Positions 24,164-40,404 of a DNA stretch of 64,000 nucleotides are shown one piece after another. This DNA comes from Mangifera indica (Eukaryota > Streptophyta > Magnoliopsida > Sapindales > Anacardiaceae), in the NCBI RefSeq assembly GCF_011075055.1, contig NC_058153.1, forward strand, positions 806,001 to 870,000, read 5' to 3'. Numbering within the stretch: the stretch's first letter is position 1; each line of letters starts with the position of its first letter. The notes beneath the pieces are model-generated. The model was not told where the DNA came from. It ran no database searches and saw only the letters and a list, made by a program, of their open reading frames with translations. The position numbers and the translations under genes were made by a program.

Positions 24164-26245
24164 TCATCCGGTTAAAGCCTTCCTGTGTTCACTGCAACAA
24201 ACTGAAACCAGAGGCATTAAGCAGCCTTTAGTACTACGCTAATGTGAGCCCACCCAGAAATTAAAATTTGAGCACCCCTTAATTTAGAACAAAAGTGAAC
24301 TCACATGGAATACCTGCAAGTTCAGAGCTCTTCAGAGCTAGCAGCTTCTTCACTGTGGATATGAACATGCTGCAAGAATATGTTTCGATGAAAAATGTCA
24401 TATATCTATAAAATGAAAAGTGATATCACAATACAAAACATAAGAATTTGGTTGGTTTTACAGTGTGGTGAATTTTGTAACTGAATGGTGGTGATTTAGC
24501 TTATGAAAATTAGGGGCTGATCCGGTTTGGGCTGGAGCCAGAGCTCGGCAATTCGGATTGATATCAACTAGTTTGTTCATTTGATGACATTGTTTATCTT
24601 AACGGTGGCATTGTGCGTTAATTCAAACTTGAACTGAGCATTATAGATTTGATTCAAACTTAAGCATACCTCATGTTCAGCTCAACTTGAATCGAATCCA
24701 CCCTTAATGAAAATGTTGGAATTTGATTATTTAGTGTGAAAAGTAATAGACTAATAGTGACAATATGCTTACTGCCAAGGGACATCACCAACCAGCATCC
24801 AGTCTCCTTCATTATCCTCATAGACTAGAGTATATTGATCACTTTCAGCAACTGAACTTGTAAATAATTCCAATTTTTTTGTCTTGTTTTCTTTTACAGC
24901 AGCAGGAGGACCTCTCTGAGCTAAAAATTCGAAAGCAGAATCTAATATAGAACCACAAATTTATAACAAGAAAGCACTGGGACTAAACGGAAGTGAGTCT
25001 GCATGCACCTGCAAGTAAACCTTTGAACAGTTCATCAATAGCAAAGGAGAGCTGCTCATAGCTGTTGTAGGCACTGAGATTTATTTTCCTTCCATATTGA
25101 TCTTGACAAACAAATTGTTTTTGGAACTTTCAGGTTTTTTATCACTTCCCTCCTCCAGGATTTCAGAAGCTGGCTTTGACAAGCTGCTGTTTCCGACATT
25201 TTTCCTGAATGAAGCAACTGGAGGCCATCCAACTACTGGAGCAACTTCACTCCTGTTTGTATTAAAGGAACAACCAAAGAAGCAGAAAGGAGATAAAAAA
25301 ATTCAGTGAGCCTTTTACTAAAATTCCAACTCAACCAACATCTTGGAAGAATAACCCTGTCTAGAATTGCAACTCTTTGTTAGCATAAGATTGTGAAGAA
25401 TTTGCAGCAATCAAAATATTTACAGTAAAAGAGGAGAAAGCATGGTAATTGTAGAAAACGGACAAGAAACAGTATAAAATCAATAAAACAAGTAGTCATA
25501 TTGTAAAGAGAAAAACCACACACGATTTATCTTGATTCACCCAAAAGTGTGTTATATCCAATTGAGTCAATATTATTGAATATTTTTCATCTCTCTAGTT
25601 ACAATGAATATATTTACTACAAAATTAATCATCCTTAAACCAAATCCTATCATGATCTTATTACTAAACAACCCTTTTATCATTCTTATTCCTACCGGGA
25701 GCAGGGCCTTCGCCCACTGACCAGACAGTAGAACCTCTTGTTGTGTCAACATAACGTCTTATAAATGAAGTGATCACCTATTCCATCAGTAAGTAGTTAT
25801 TTACCATATAAATTAATTCAATATTTTTAATTAAGCATCCTGTAGTGGGATCGTTTAATCCAAAGGCTGTTTGCTTTATATGAAAAAACAATTAACAGAA
25901 TGATTATGATTAGTTTCTATCATATGGATGGAGAGGAAAGTAAGAAAAGCAGGGCAAAAACCGTTTATTGGAGCCATTCATCAAACATGTTTTTGCAGTA
26001 GCTGAAGAAATATCAATACTAGAACAAGACTTCTTATCCAGGCACTGCAGGACTGCCACTCTGTAGTCACATGGTTTTGAATTCGATGATTCCTCCGCTT
26101 TACCAGCCAACCCTTTGGACATCGATATGTCCTCAAATGCTCTTTTGGTTCCATGGACGCCGCCATTGATATAACCAAAGAAGAGAGGAGGCTGGTCTTC
26201 ACCTGGAGGACCAAGCCTCAGTTCCAACTGAGGATTTTTTTCCAT
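24164..26245 (-). CDS. Aux/IAA auxin-response repressor (IAA18/26/28 clade), frameshifted in domain III
   Basis: Exons on the minus strand: 25962-26245, 25009-25252, 24773-24920, 24314-24369 and probably 24164-24201 (last acceptor uncertain). Domain I is LELRLGPPGED near the N-terminus. Domain II, the degron bound by TIR1/AFB, is EVAPVVGWPPV. Domains III/IV (PB1) are KINLSAYNSYEQLSFAIDE and YTLVYEDNEGDWMLVGDVPW. Such proteins repress auxin-response factors in the nucleus until auxin triggers their degradation. At 25081-25095 the frame breaks: after FVKINMEGK comes TAA, while the next frame continues RKINLSAYNS. Family members have about five more residues here (GVPIG-like), so a 16-base deletion fits. 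All splice sites and downstream exons look intact. As read, the product would lack nearly all of PB1. A sequencing error is possible. Confidence 0.85.
24511..24706. mobile_element. hAT-type MITE in an Aux/IAA intron
   Basis: 196 bp with ends taggggctgatccgg and, reverse complemented, taagggtggattcgattc. It is flanked by a perfect 8-bp direct repeat ATGAAAAT (24503-24510 and 24707-24714). An 8-bp duplication with TAGGG-type ends suits the hAT superfamily. It lies in the intron between exons 3 and 4 of the Aux/IAA gene and has no coding capacity. Confidence 0.85.
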
Positions 26246-26547
26246 ATTACTCTGTTTATGAAATGGAAATGGAAAAGACTTTGATGGAAAAAACTATATA
26301 TTGCTTCAGTTCTTGTACAGAATAAAAGCACTATCACAAATATTTATTGGCATACTCACTCTCAGCGCTATCACATAGGACGAATTCAATCTGAACCAAA
26401 TAAAGTTTGGGATTAGTTTAAATTCAGATTAAATAAATATCCTCCATAAAACAAACAGTGTCATCGCTAAACAAACAAGACCGGTAATACAAGCCGAACT
26501 AGTTCGGATCAGACCTACTATAAGCCACCATGGCATAAATTACAGAA

Positions 26548-27310
26548 GGCAAAAGCACTATGTCCCACCCAAGTTTTGATGCAATTTTAAAGTTTCACCC
26601 ATGGGTTTAAAAAACCTAAAGTTTCACACATGAGTCAACTCAAATAAAATTTTTTATTAGAGGTAAGGGTAAAATTATTATTTTACTAATAATATTAAAA
26701 ATTATATAAAATTCATTATATTTCCCTTTCTAAATTTTCAAAACTAACAATTTCTCTTTTTACATAAAGTTTTTTAACTTTGAAAAGTAATATTTTCCCC
26801 CCTCCAAACCTCAGGGTTTTTTTCTTCTCCCCTTTGCCACCATCTTCAACTTCGATGACCTTCTGTCTCCATCCTAAACTAGTGGTCAACGCAGGAGAAG
26901 CGACATAGAACGGATTACCAAGAGATCCAATGACAAAGAGATTTGAGATCTCTTTGTGTGCTCCAGATTTTTTCTCCTGTATCAGCCATCAGTTTAAGGT
27001 GAAGAGGGGAGATTGTCAGTATCAGAGATGATGATCAGAGAGATGAAGAAAAAAATTAGAGGAAAAATATAACTTTTCAAAATTAGAAAACTTTAAGCAG
27101 AAGTGAAATTGTTAGTTTTTAGTACTTAAGGAGAAACATATAATAAATTTATATTTTTTAATATTATTAATTAAATGATGATTTTATCTCTATCTCTAAA
27201 AGAAAAATTTAATAACAATTAACTTATAAATGAGATTTTGAATTTTTTAAACTTTGTAAATGTGACTTGGAAATCATATCAAAACTTGGTTGGGAGATAA
27301 CCCTTTGGCC
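26548..27310. mobile_element. MULE-like element with long terminal inverted repeats
   Basis: 763 bp. The left end ggcaaaagcactatgtccca and the right end, reverse complemented, ggccaaagggttatctccca start inverted repeats that can be aligned for roughly 200 bases with many differences. The flanks attacagaa (26539-26547) and tttatagaa (27311-27319) match at seven of nine positions, a decayed 9-bp target-site duplication as for Mutator-like elements. The central ~200 bases (about 26820-27030) are less AT-rich and not part of the arms; they could be a captured fragment. No transposase. Confidence 0.7.
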
Positions 27311-30144
27311 TTTATAGAAAGATTGATAATCCTGTACCGTACTAAAATGGAAAGCTAGCAAGCTAGTGTCGATCTATGATGAGTATTGTTTGACTTCTTT
27401 CAACCATCGTTCTCAAAGTCAGGTCGATTGGGCCAACAAGAGGAAATGCATGGAGAATCCTTGGCTGAAACCCACTCTAGAACTATTAACAAACAAGACC
27501 CGCATGGAACTTGTGAAACATAATCAGTAATATTCAAGAGGCTAATTCTAGTCTTTCTTCTGTGAGGCTTTCTGCTAGTTAATGCCTCATGACCAAGAAA
27601 ACATTATGTTTTGTGGAGGTCCATAGGGTTAATCCGATCCGAGTCAATGTTTAAATTTATCAATCAATCCGGTTAACCCATCGTGCTGACATGATCATTA
27701 TGTAAGAAGAAATATATCGGCCATAAGACTCCATGAGCTTGCATGTATGGTGGCAAATCTGCTTATAGGCTAAATTGATTTTTTGTTTTGTTTTGTTTGA
27801 TTAACTCAATTTAATATGTATATATACAAAAATTTATTTATATCAATGACATGTGGATGAAATTACTTATCTGACCACCGATTAAGACTCGACCGGCCCT
27901 TTGATATGATATTGTTTGATATGATTGCACAGAAGTTAGAAGTCATTATAAAGGGATATTAATTAAAATAGACAAAATTTTATCCGTTTAAACCTTTTTA
28001 GGCAAACTTACAGTCATTTTACCTTTATAAGTAAATTTATTTGTAATTTCAAAAATACCCTCTCAGTCCTGTATACGTAGGCGCTGGAAGGAATGCTTGA
28101 GTGCGTGCGGAGTGCGCAATGCGTACGAGTGCGTACAGAGTACACGCACCACTTCTGTATGCTTATATATATATATTGTATATACAGGGTGCAATTCAAA
28201 AGTAAAATACTGTGCATTTGCCTAAAAACATTTGAATTCGCACCAAGTCAACTGCACAAACTCCATCTGTTCAATGTAGCTTGGCCTTGCTCACCATCTT
28301 AAGCTAACTCTAAAAACTGGAAATTTCAGAGCCGTGCAAGTTGACATGCTCAAGGTTGATATGACTCTATCCAAAACAACAAATTTGAACCAACTTGAAT
28401 AATGAACAATAATTTTAAAGAAAATGACGAGTTACTCTAGAATAAGAAGAAAAATTGTTGTAAAAAGAATTGTCAAAGAAAAAGACTTTTGGTGAAATCA
28501 CCGCAAGCCTTCGAGTGGAATTGTCGAACTAAAGCTTTAACAAATATTGAGCATAACAAAACACTTTTGCTTTCACCATGTGTAGTGGTGGTGGATCCCT
28601 ACACTCCACTTCTTCAGATACTAATCGATTCTTGTCATGATATTTCACAACTTCTTTCACTTTGAGATAGCCTGAGCTCCACCTCTTGGACCTTTTTGCT
28701 TTATTCCCCTATGACTTTTTTTCATCATTTCTTCGATTCTTGTTTGTTATCATCATTACCTACACCTTTGCCTTCTAACCTACAGCCAAATCTCTCTGCT
28801 ATCCATTTCTCATCTCCTCGCAGCCACTCCTAATGTTTTTGCCAAGTTAAGATTTCTCTTCTTTCTGACACCCGTATTATCGTTAATATCCACCAAATAG
28901 TCCACGCTTTAATCGATTACGAAGACAATCATATTGAACGAAGATTTTTGTTACGAAGATAAGACATATTCGTGTGCTTCTTGCTTGAGCATAGCCATAG
29001 GCTACTATTCTGTTGATTGGCTATTTGAGAGAAGTCAAAACTATCCCTAAATTGCCTAACTTTTGAGATGCTAACTCTCCATAAATCAGTCAAAGCTGTC
29101 CAAACAAACCCAGTATTTCTCTTTTATGCTTGCTTATTTTATAACTGTCCAATCCTACTCCTTGCTACCCGTACAAATCATACATGTTTCGTAACTGCCC
29201 AATCTCATTTCATAACTGTCCATAGATATTTCACCTAAATATGAGTCCTAATAGAATCTCACAATGGATGTGATAAATCCTACATTTAAAGGTTTTCTAA
29301 AGAACTTAAAAATGATAAAGCAGCACAAAGATTTCTCCACTTGGCAGATTAATACCCTTATAGTAGCATACATTTATTAACAATCTCAAAATCTGAACAG
29401 GAATAGTTCACAGCATTATTACTGAAATAGCAGCTTGCATATTCTAACCAGTAACAGGTTCATACAACAGTATAGAGTAAGATTTCTTATCATACTGAAG
29501 TAGGCCTTCATGAATAGTTTAGAATGGTATTGAACACCCTTAATTCATATAATGTCCTCAAAGTATTTGGAGGGCATAAAATAACAAGAGTCAGCTTTTT
29601 ATCGGTCAATGTTTTGCCAGTGAAGTTGTCTGATACGTCACATGGCAAAAAGTGTTTCAAGAAACTAGAGGTGACAACCAGTAATTTATCAGAGAGAACA
29701 AAATCATGAAGCATGCTAAACAAATACTCGGAGAAGAAGAACAAGTCATGAAGCTATGTCATTGTAGAAACAAGATAACTTAGGGTCCTTGGGAAGATTT
29801 GAGAGAACAGTGTCATATCCACCAAAGAACACAAGAGAAACCAGCTTCATTAAATACTTGATCAATTAAATAACAAATGGTGTGAGGAAAAGAAGATTAT
29901 AACTATGATGTACAGTGAATAATAAGGAATACAAATGCACCTGCCAGGAAGGGAGAGGTTGAGGCAACTGCAAAAAAGAATTTGTCAGCCTCCAAATATG
30001 TTCTTTTTTCAACTCAGCAAGAATATGATAATGGTAGTACTCAAAAAAATTTGTGGGTGATGATGGAGTATCCAAAGGCTAACTTTGAGGTTATTGTAGT
30101 ATAGATATTTTCTCCAAAAATAGCTGCTACAATATCAATTCCAA
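27311..30144. other. Intergenic, no recognised gene
   Basis: Between the Aux/IAA upstream region and the TrpRS 3' end. It contains a short run of gtgcgt/gcgtac words near 28100-28150, and a stretch at about 28480-29480 with less extreme base composition but no frame I can assign. Short open frames at 28093-28302 and 29508-29744 lack family features. The last few hundred bases are probably the TrpRS 3' UTR. Confidence 0.5.
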
Positions 30145-35530
<5,386 letters not shown>

Positions 35531-36939
35531 AGCAGAATGTGAATTTAAGACTGATAAAAATAAAAATTAGCGTTCAAATAACTATAAAGGAGGTAACAGT
35601 ACAGTGAAGAGGCGAGGCGTGGAGATGAGTTCGAGACTAAGAGACAGTGAGAAAAAAGAGCACGCGCCATTTTGGCTCTTCTTATGGTTTGCTTCTCTGA
35701 TTTTATCCGGCAGGGAACGCTCTGCGACCGGAAGGGGGAGGGAACGAGAAATAGGAAATCTTTTTACCCCCCAAGATTTGGCAGTATTACATTTTCATCC
35801 ACTGAATTCTTGTTTTTATATTAAATGGGCCGAACTTTGTATTGTTAATAAATATATTCAACTTTACAATTTTCCCATTAAAATGATATATTTTTAAATT
35901 TTTTTATTAAATAGACTAATTTATATCATTTTTTATTAAAGTTATTAAACTAATTGTCACAGTAAAAAAAATTAAAAATTTTAGTTATTTTAATAAAAAT
36001 ATTTAAGAATTTAATTCATTTAATAAATTTTTTTTACCATATTAAGAAAAATAATAGCTTAATAACTTTAAATATTGTTATAAAAAAATTAAGGATTAAC
36101 ATAGTTTTCCTTCCAAAATTTGGAAAAAAAAAAAAACAAGGGTTAGAATTGTCAAGTCTCATCAAAAAAAGGTGTGATCTAGTTTAAATTCCCTTAACAG
36201 ACATGATTAAAAAACTACTTCAGATAGGTTGACTTGTTTATGTTTGGCTCGTGATTCAATTCAAGTCATATTAAACTACGGTCAAAATAATATTATTTTG
36301 TTTATTATTAAATAAAATAATAATATTTTATTAATAAATCATATATCAAAGTTATAAATTCAAATCATAAATTTAAATTAAATTTTAAATTCAAACTTAA
36401 AATATAAATTAAATATAAATTATTTTTAATTTTAATTTAATAAATTTGAGATATTCTATTTTTTAAATTATGTCCAACTTAAACTAAGAAGTACTCGAGC
36501 TCGTCGTTGCTGGTATCCTTGGCTTACTATAGGAAACACCATCCCTATTAAAATCCTTCGCAAATTACAAAACCACACAACTCTGTACTTGCTTCATGAG
36601 ATGGTAACAATATATGGCCAAAAGGAAGAAAACGACACCGTTGTGTTTTGATTCTATTTTATTTATTAAGCCATAAATTTGCAGTACGACACAACCAAAG
36701 CAGCAGGGCTCACACACAAGAAAGGGCGCCTAAAAGCCATTCTCTTGAAGCTTAATGCTTAATTTGTTTCTCTGTAACTTATAAGCCTCTAATGTCTAGG
36801 GATTTCCATTTCAATCACTGTTACTGCAAACTCAGACATTCTTCAAACCATTTATTTTCCCTGAAATAGATTTTAAATTTCAGAATTTTCCCAATTTTTT
36901 TCATATTTAGGGTTTTTTTTTTTCTTGGCGGTAGTGTTT
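35531..36939. promoter_or_regulatory. Shared upstream region between divergent OVA4 and SHH1
   Basis: The two genes start head to head 1.4 kb apart. The first ~230 bases next to OVA4 (35531-35760) and the last ~400 next to SHH1 (about 36480-36939) have mixed base composition, while the middle (35880-36480) is very AT-rich. No clear TATA box or specific operator stands out. An open frame at 35604-35897 shows no family features. Confidence 0.5.
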
Positions 36940-39900
36940 ATGGATCGTCTCCGACCTAGACAGAGGCTGGTGTTTACTGGCTTCTCTGAAACTGAGGTAA
37001 CGATGCTGTGTTGCTCTCTAAGTGTTATTTATTTATCTGGGTATTAACAAAATCTCTCAATCATTTTATAATTAAGCATTATGACATTTTTTTTGTTTTG
37101 GTTGAAAATTATTGATTTTATCACTCAGCATTGTGATATGATATATTGGCTATTGATTTTTGCTCAGTTCGCTGGTGTGTCGGGGAATTTCCTGAACGGG
37201 CATTGCCAATTTATTTGCTTTAGTTGCAATTCCTTTGATGTTTAAGATATATATCATGATGTAATTCTCTTGGGTTTGGTTATGTAGAGAGTAGTGTGAT
37301 GCAGTTGTATGTTTATTTCAAATTCATTTCTCTTTGAATTTTTAAAACATTTTAAGAGTTTATATATATATATATAATGTGTCCACTGTGTCCATACTAT
37401 TCTATTAGAAAACTTACTTCAAAATCTTTAATTGGAATTCTGATCTTAATTGTTGAAATTTTTGTCATTTCATTCGTGATAATGGTTTATGATAAATGCC
37501 ACAGTTAATCTGATTTGGCCTTCTTTCTATCATTCAGGTTGGGAAAATGGAGAAACTGTTGGTAGAATCAAAAGAAGACTTGCTTACCAAGGGATTTTGC
37601 CAAAAAGTTGCAAAGAGTTTTAAGTGAGTAATTCTCCATACATATCCTCTGTTAAGGTCTAATTAATTGGTTGGGAAATAAAATGCATATATAACTTTGT
37701 GGGAATAGCATGTGTCTGAATTAATTCCTTTAGGCTTATTATGTCTTTGCAGTATCTCAGCTGGCCGTGCTGGGAAACCTATCGTTAAATGGACGGAGGT
37801 AGTCATGTTATTTCATTGTTGTTGTTGGTAGCCGGTAGTCTAGTCGTAGTATAATCTTATATTTAATTGTTTTGTAATTGTCCTAATATAATGATTTTCT
37901 TAGGTGCAAAGTTGGTTCAAAAGTAGGCAACAAAACAACCCATCTAAAATTGCTTCTTCAACAGATGAGCCCAAAAATGTATCTGTGCTCCCAGAAACTT
38001 GCCCTCCAACTAAAGAGCGCAAAAGTTCACAAGAACCTAGAGGTGCTTTTTTTTTTTTTGTGATATTATGAAACTATTGGAATTGGAGTCTAGGTTCATA
38101 ACTACACATTTCTCAATAGTTTCTAATACTTTCATTCAGTTTCCCAATAGAATTGTATTCAATTTATATTGCAGATGTATAACCAAATTTGTTAAAATAA
38201 TGACATACAGTTTTTCACCTTATAGAATGCATCTCATTGCTTATTGTTATGGGCTGTAAAAAAATTTTCTCAGACTTTTTGTTCTTAAAATACTCTGGCT
38301 GCAATAATTTGAGTAAATAAGCAACTTTGATATGTTATATGGTAGAGCACCATCTTTAAGCTGCAGCCTTTTGATTTACCATCTTTATATTATTTGGATT
38401 TTTATCACTAAGCTGTAATACATGTATCCCATTGGAGAAGAATCTGTTTATCTGTTTTTGTTTATATATTCATGCTAATTGATGTGTATTGCATCTGTCT
38501 AGGTTGTTGAGATAAATGCTGATTCACTTAAACAATATTAATTGTGAGTGAAAAAAACAGAGGGTTATAACTTGATTTTGTTAGTATAGGATCCTAATTG
38601 ACTAAGAAAAGGGTGTTTTGTTTTATGAGTAACAGCATGGACTATGTTTATAAATGGGAAAGCTTGCTCTCCCGATACCTCTTCTCTTTTTTTTTTTTTT
38701 TTTTTTTGTTTTGTTCACCCTTTCTTTTTCCAATTCTTACATTTGCACTAGCTTAATTTATGAGTTCGATAAATATTCAACTTCCTTACTCCAACTTGTG
38801 AATGGTTCTTGACTGAATTACTTGAACTATTCACTCAAGATTTTATTTTCTGATGCTACTATGTACATTATAGTTTTTATTTTTTTCAGAAGCTGGAGAA
38901 AAGCTCTCAGATTTATCAGAATTGGAATTTGAGGCTAGGTCATCAAAAGACGGGGCATGGTAAGCATAAATATGTTATGCAAGAAGGGTTGATGTAATTA
39001 CTTAAAATGTTCAGATGCATCTTAGTGTGAAACCCATAGTTTCTGTTGATTACATTATCTGGGTGCTTTAGCCTTAGGGCTGGATTCGAGCCGAGCTCCC
39101 GGCTCGGCTCGGTTCACATATACTTGGCTCGAGTTCAAGCTCGAGCTAGTCGAGCTCGTGAAAGCTAAGCTCGAATTCGATTCGGCTCTTTTTTTGTTAT
39201 CAAAACGACGTCATTTTATTACATATTGGTCAAAACGACGTCATTTTGTATCAAAAATTTTAATTAGAAAATCTGACGAGCAACTCGAGCTCGGCTAAGG
39301 CCGGCTCGTTTCGGGCTTGACCGAGCCAAGCTCGAGCTCGAACTGACTCGGTTCGAATCCAACCCTATTTAGCCTTGATGTTGCTTCCCAAGATGCCAAT
39401 AAGAGGGCTAATATGTTGTCTCTGGAGTTCCTCTATTTTTACTTCAGATCATTCATTTTTCCTTGGGATTCTTAAATTTGTACATCTATTATCATCAGCA
39501 GCTGTATTAACAGCAGATATATTTTCGGGTAGCTTCCTTGCTTCATCCAAATTCATAATTTTCATAAAAATCGAAAAGAAAGTTCATAATCTATGGATTG
39601 CTTCATCATCTTTGGAGCTTGATCTTTGTATAATTATTTTGACTTTGCAGGTATGATGTTGAGATGTTTCTTGCTCACAGATTTATTAGTTCTGGTGAAG
39701 CTGTAAGTATTAGATCATAATATGTTGCTTTTGCTCTCGGATTACTGCCACTTTTTTTCTGCGTTTTTGATCTTTTATCAAGGGGTGGACTTAAAGGTTT
39801 AGGTTATCAAGGGGTGGACTTAAAGGTTTAGGTCATAATTAGATGACTTAAGAATTTTTGTTCCGTCTATTCAGTTGATCAATTTTGCATTTATTAAAGG

Positions 39901-40404
39901 AAGTTCGTGTCAGATTCATTGGATTTGGGGCTGAAGAAGATGAATGGGTTAATGTAAAGAAGGCAGTACGAGAACGCTCTGTTCCTGTGGAACATTCAGA
40001 TTGTCATAGGTTGAAGGTTGGAGATTTGGTTCTCTGCTTCCAGGTGATTTAAAATGCATTACATGCCCAGAAACATGACCCAGTATCTTTTTTCGTTTTA
40101 TCCCCAAATTTCGGCTATACATCTTATCTCTTGCGGTGTGGTTTTGTTGCGTTTTAGGAGAGGAGAGATCAAGCAATCTATTACGATGCTCACATTGTAG
40201 AAATTCAAAGAAGAATGCATGATATAAGAGGTTGCAGATGCCTGTTTTTAATCCGATACAATCATGACAACACTGAGGTATGAATACGTTAAAAACATTT
40301 CTAACTCTTGATTTCAAATGTTGCCCTCATCGTCTTTTTCAACGTTTTCCATTTACCAGGAAAGAGTTCGGTTGAGGAGGTTATGTACAAGGCCAACATT
40401 TTAG
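36940..40404 (+). CDS. SHH1: SAWADEE homeodomain homolog (SHH1-type, RNA-directed DNA methylation)
   Basis: Nine exons: 36940-36996, 37538-37623, 37753-37798, 37904-38042, 38890-38959, 39651-39702, 39900-40043, 40158-40277, 40360-40404; 252 residues, close to Arabidopsis SHH1 (258). The N-terminal homeodomain-like part begins [15 protein letters not shown] and ends near [10 protein letters not shown]. The C-terminal SAWADEE domain starts at [12 protein letters not shown] and includes the [16 protein letters not shown] strand. Cys/His residues at 185-186 (DCH) and 224/226 (CRC) may bind zinc. In Arabidopsis SHH1 reads H3K4-unmethylated/H3K9-methylated tails and recruits Pol IV. SHH2 is a possible alternative, but it is longer. 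The large intron 5 (38960-39650) carries a hAT MITE. Confidence 0.9.
39075..39367. mobile_element. hAT-type MITE in SHH1 intron 5
   Basis: 293 bp. The left end TAGGGCTGGATTCGAGCC and the right end, reverse complemented, TAGGGTTGGATTCGAACC are near-perfect terminal inverted repeats. A perfect 8-bp target-site duplication TTTAGCCT flanks it (39067-39074 and 39368-39375). The GC-rich interior repeats gagctcgag/cggctcgg words, and the motif caaaacgacgtcatttt occurs twice. Little decay suggests a young insertion. Confidence 0.93.
39777..39834. repeat. 29-bp tandem duplication in SHH1 intron 6
   Basis: Two head-to-tail units (39777-39805, 39806-39834) differ only in the last base; both start atcaaggggtggactt. 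They lie 75 bases inside the intron after exon 6, outside the splice sites. Confidence 0.95.

Noticed and set aside
24164..24201. Alternative last acceptor for the Aux/IAA gene 11 bases further in (ttgcag)
   Set aside because: It would give a tail of VNTGRL. The acceptor after gtttcag gives a Cys/Arg/Lys-containing tail more like the clade, but the choice is weak and left open.
28093..28302. Short open frames in the 27.3-30.1 kb spacer (28093-28302, 29508-29744)
   Set aside because: Low-complexity or AT-biased translations with no domain, no splice partner and no start context. No gene could be supported.
35604..35897. 97-residue plus-strand frame upstream of the TrpRS gene
   Set aside because: It lies in the divergent upstream region and its translation ends in AT-rich tail sequence without recognisable features.
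39345..39366. GGTTCGAATCC, like a tRNA T-arm
   Set aside because: It is the inverted-repeat end of the hAT MITE in SHH1. No acceptor stem, D-arm or anticodon arm can be formed around it.
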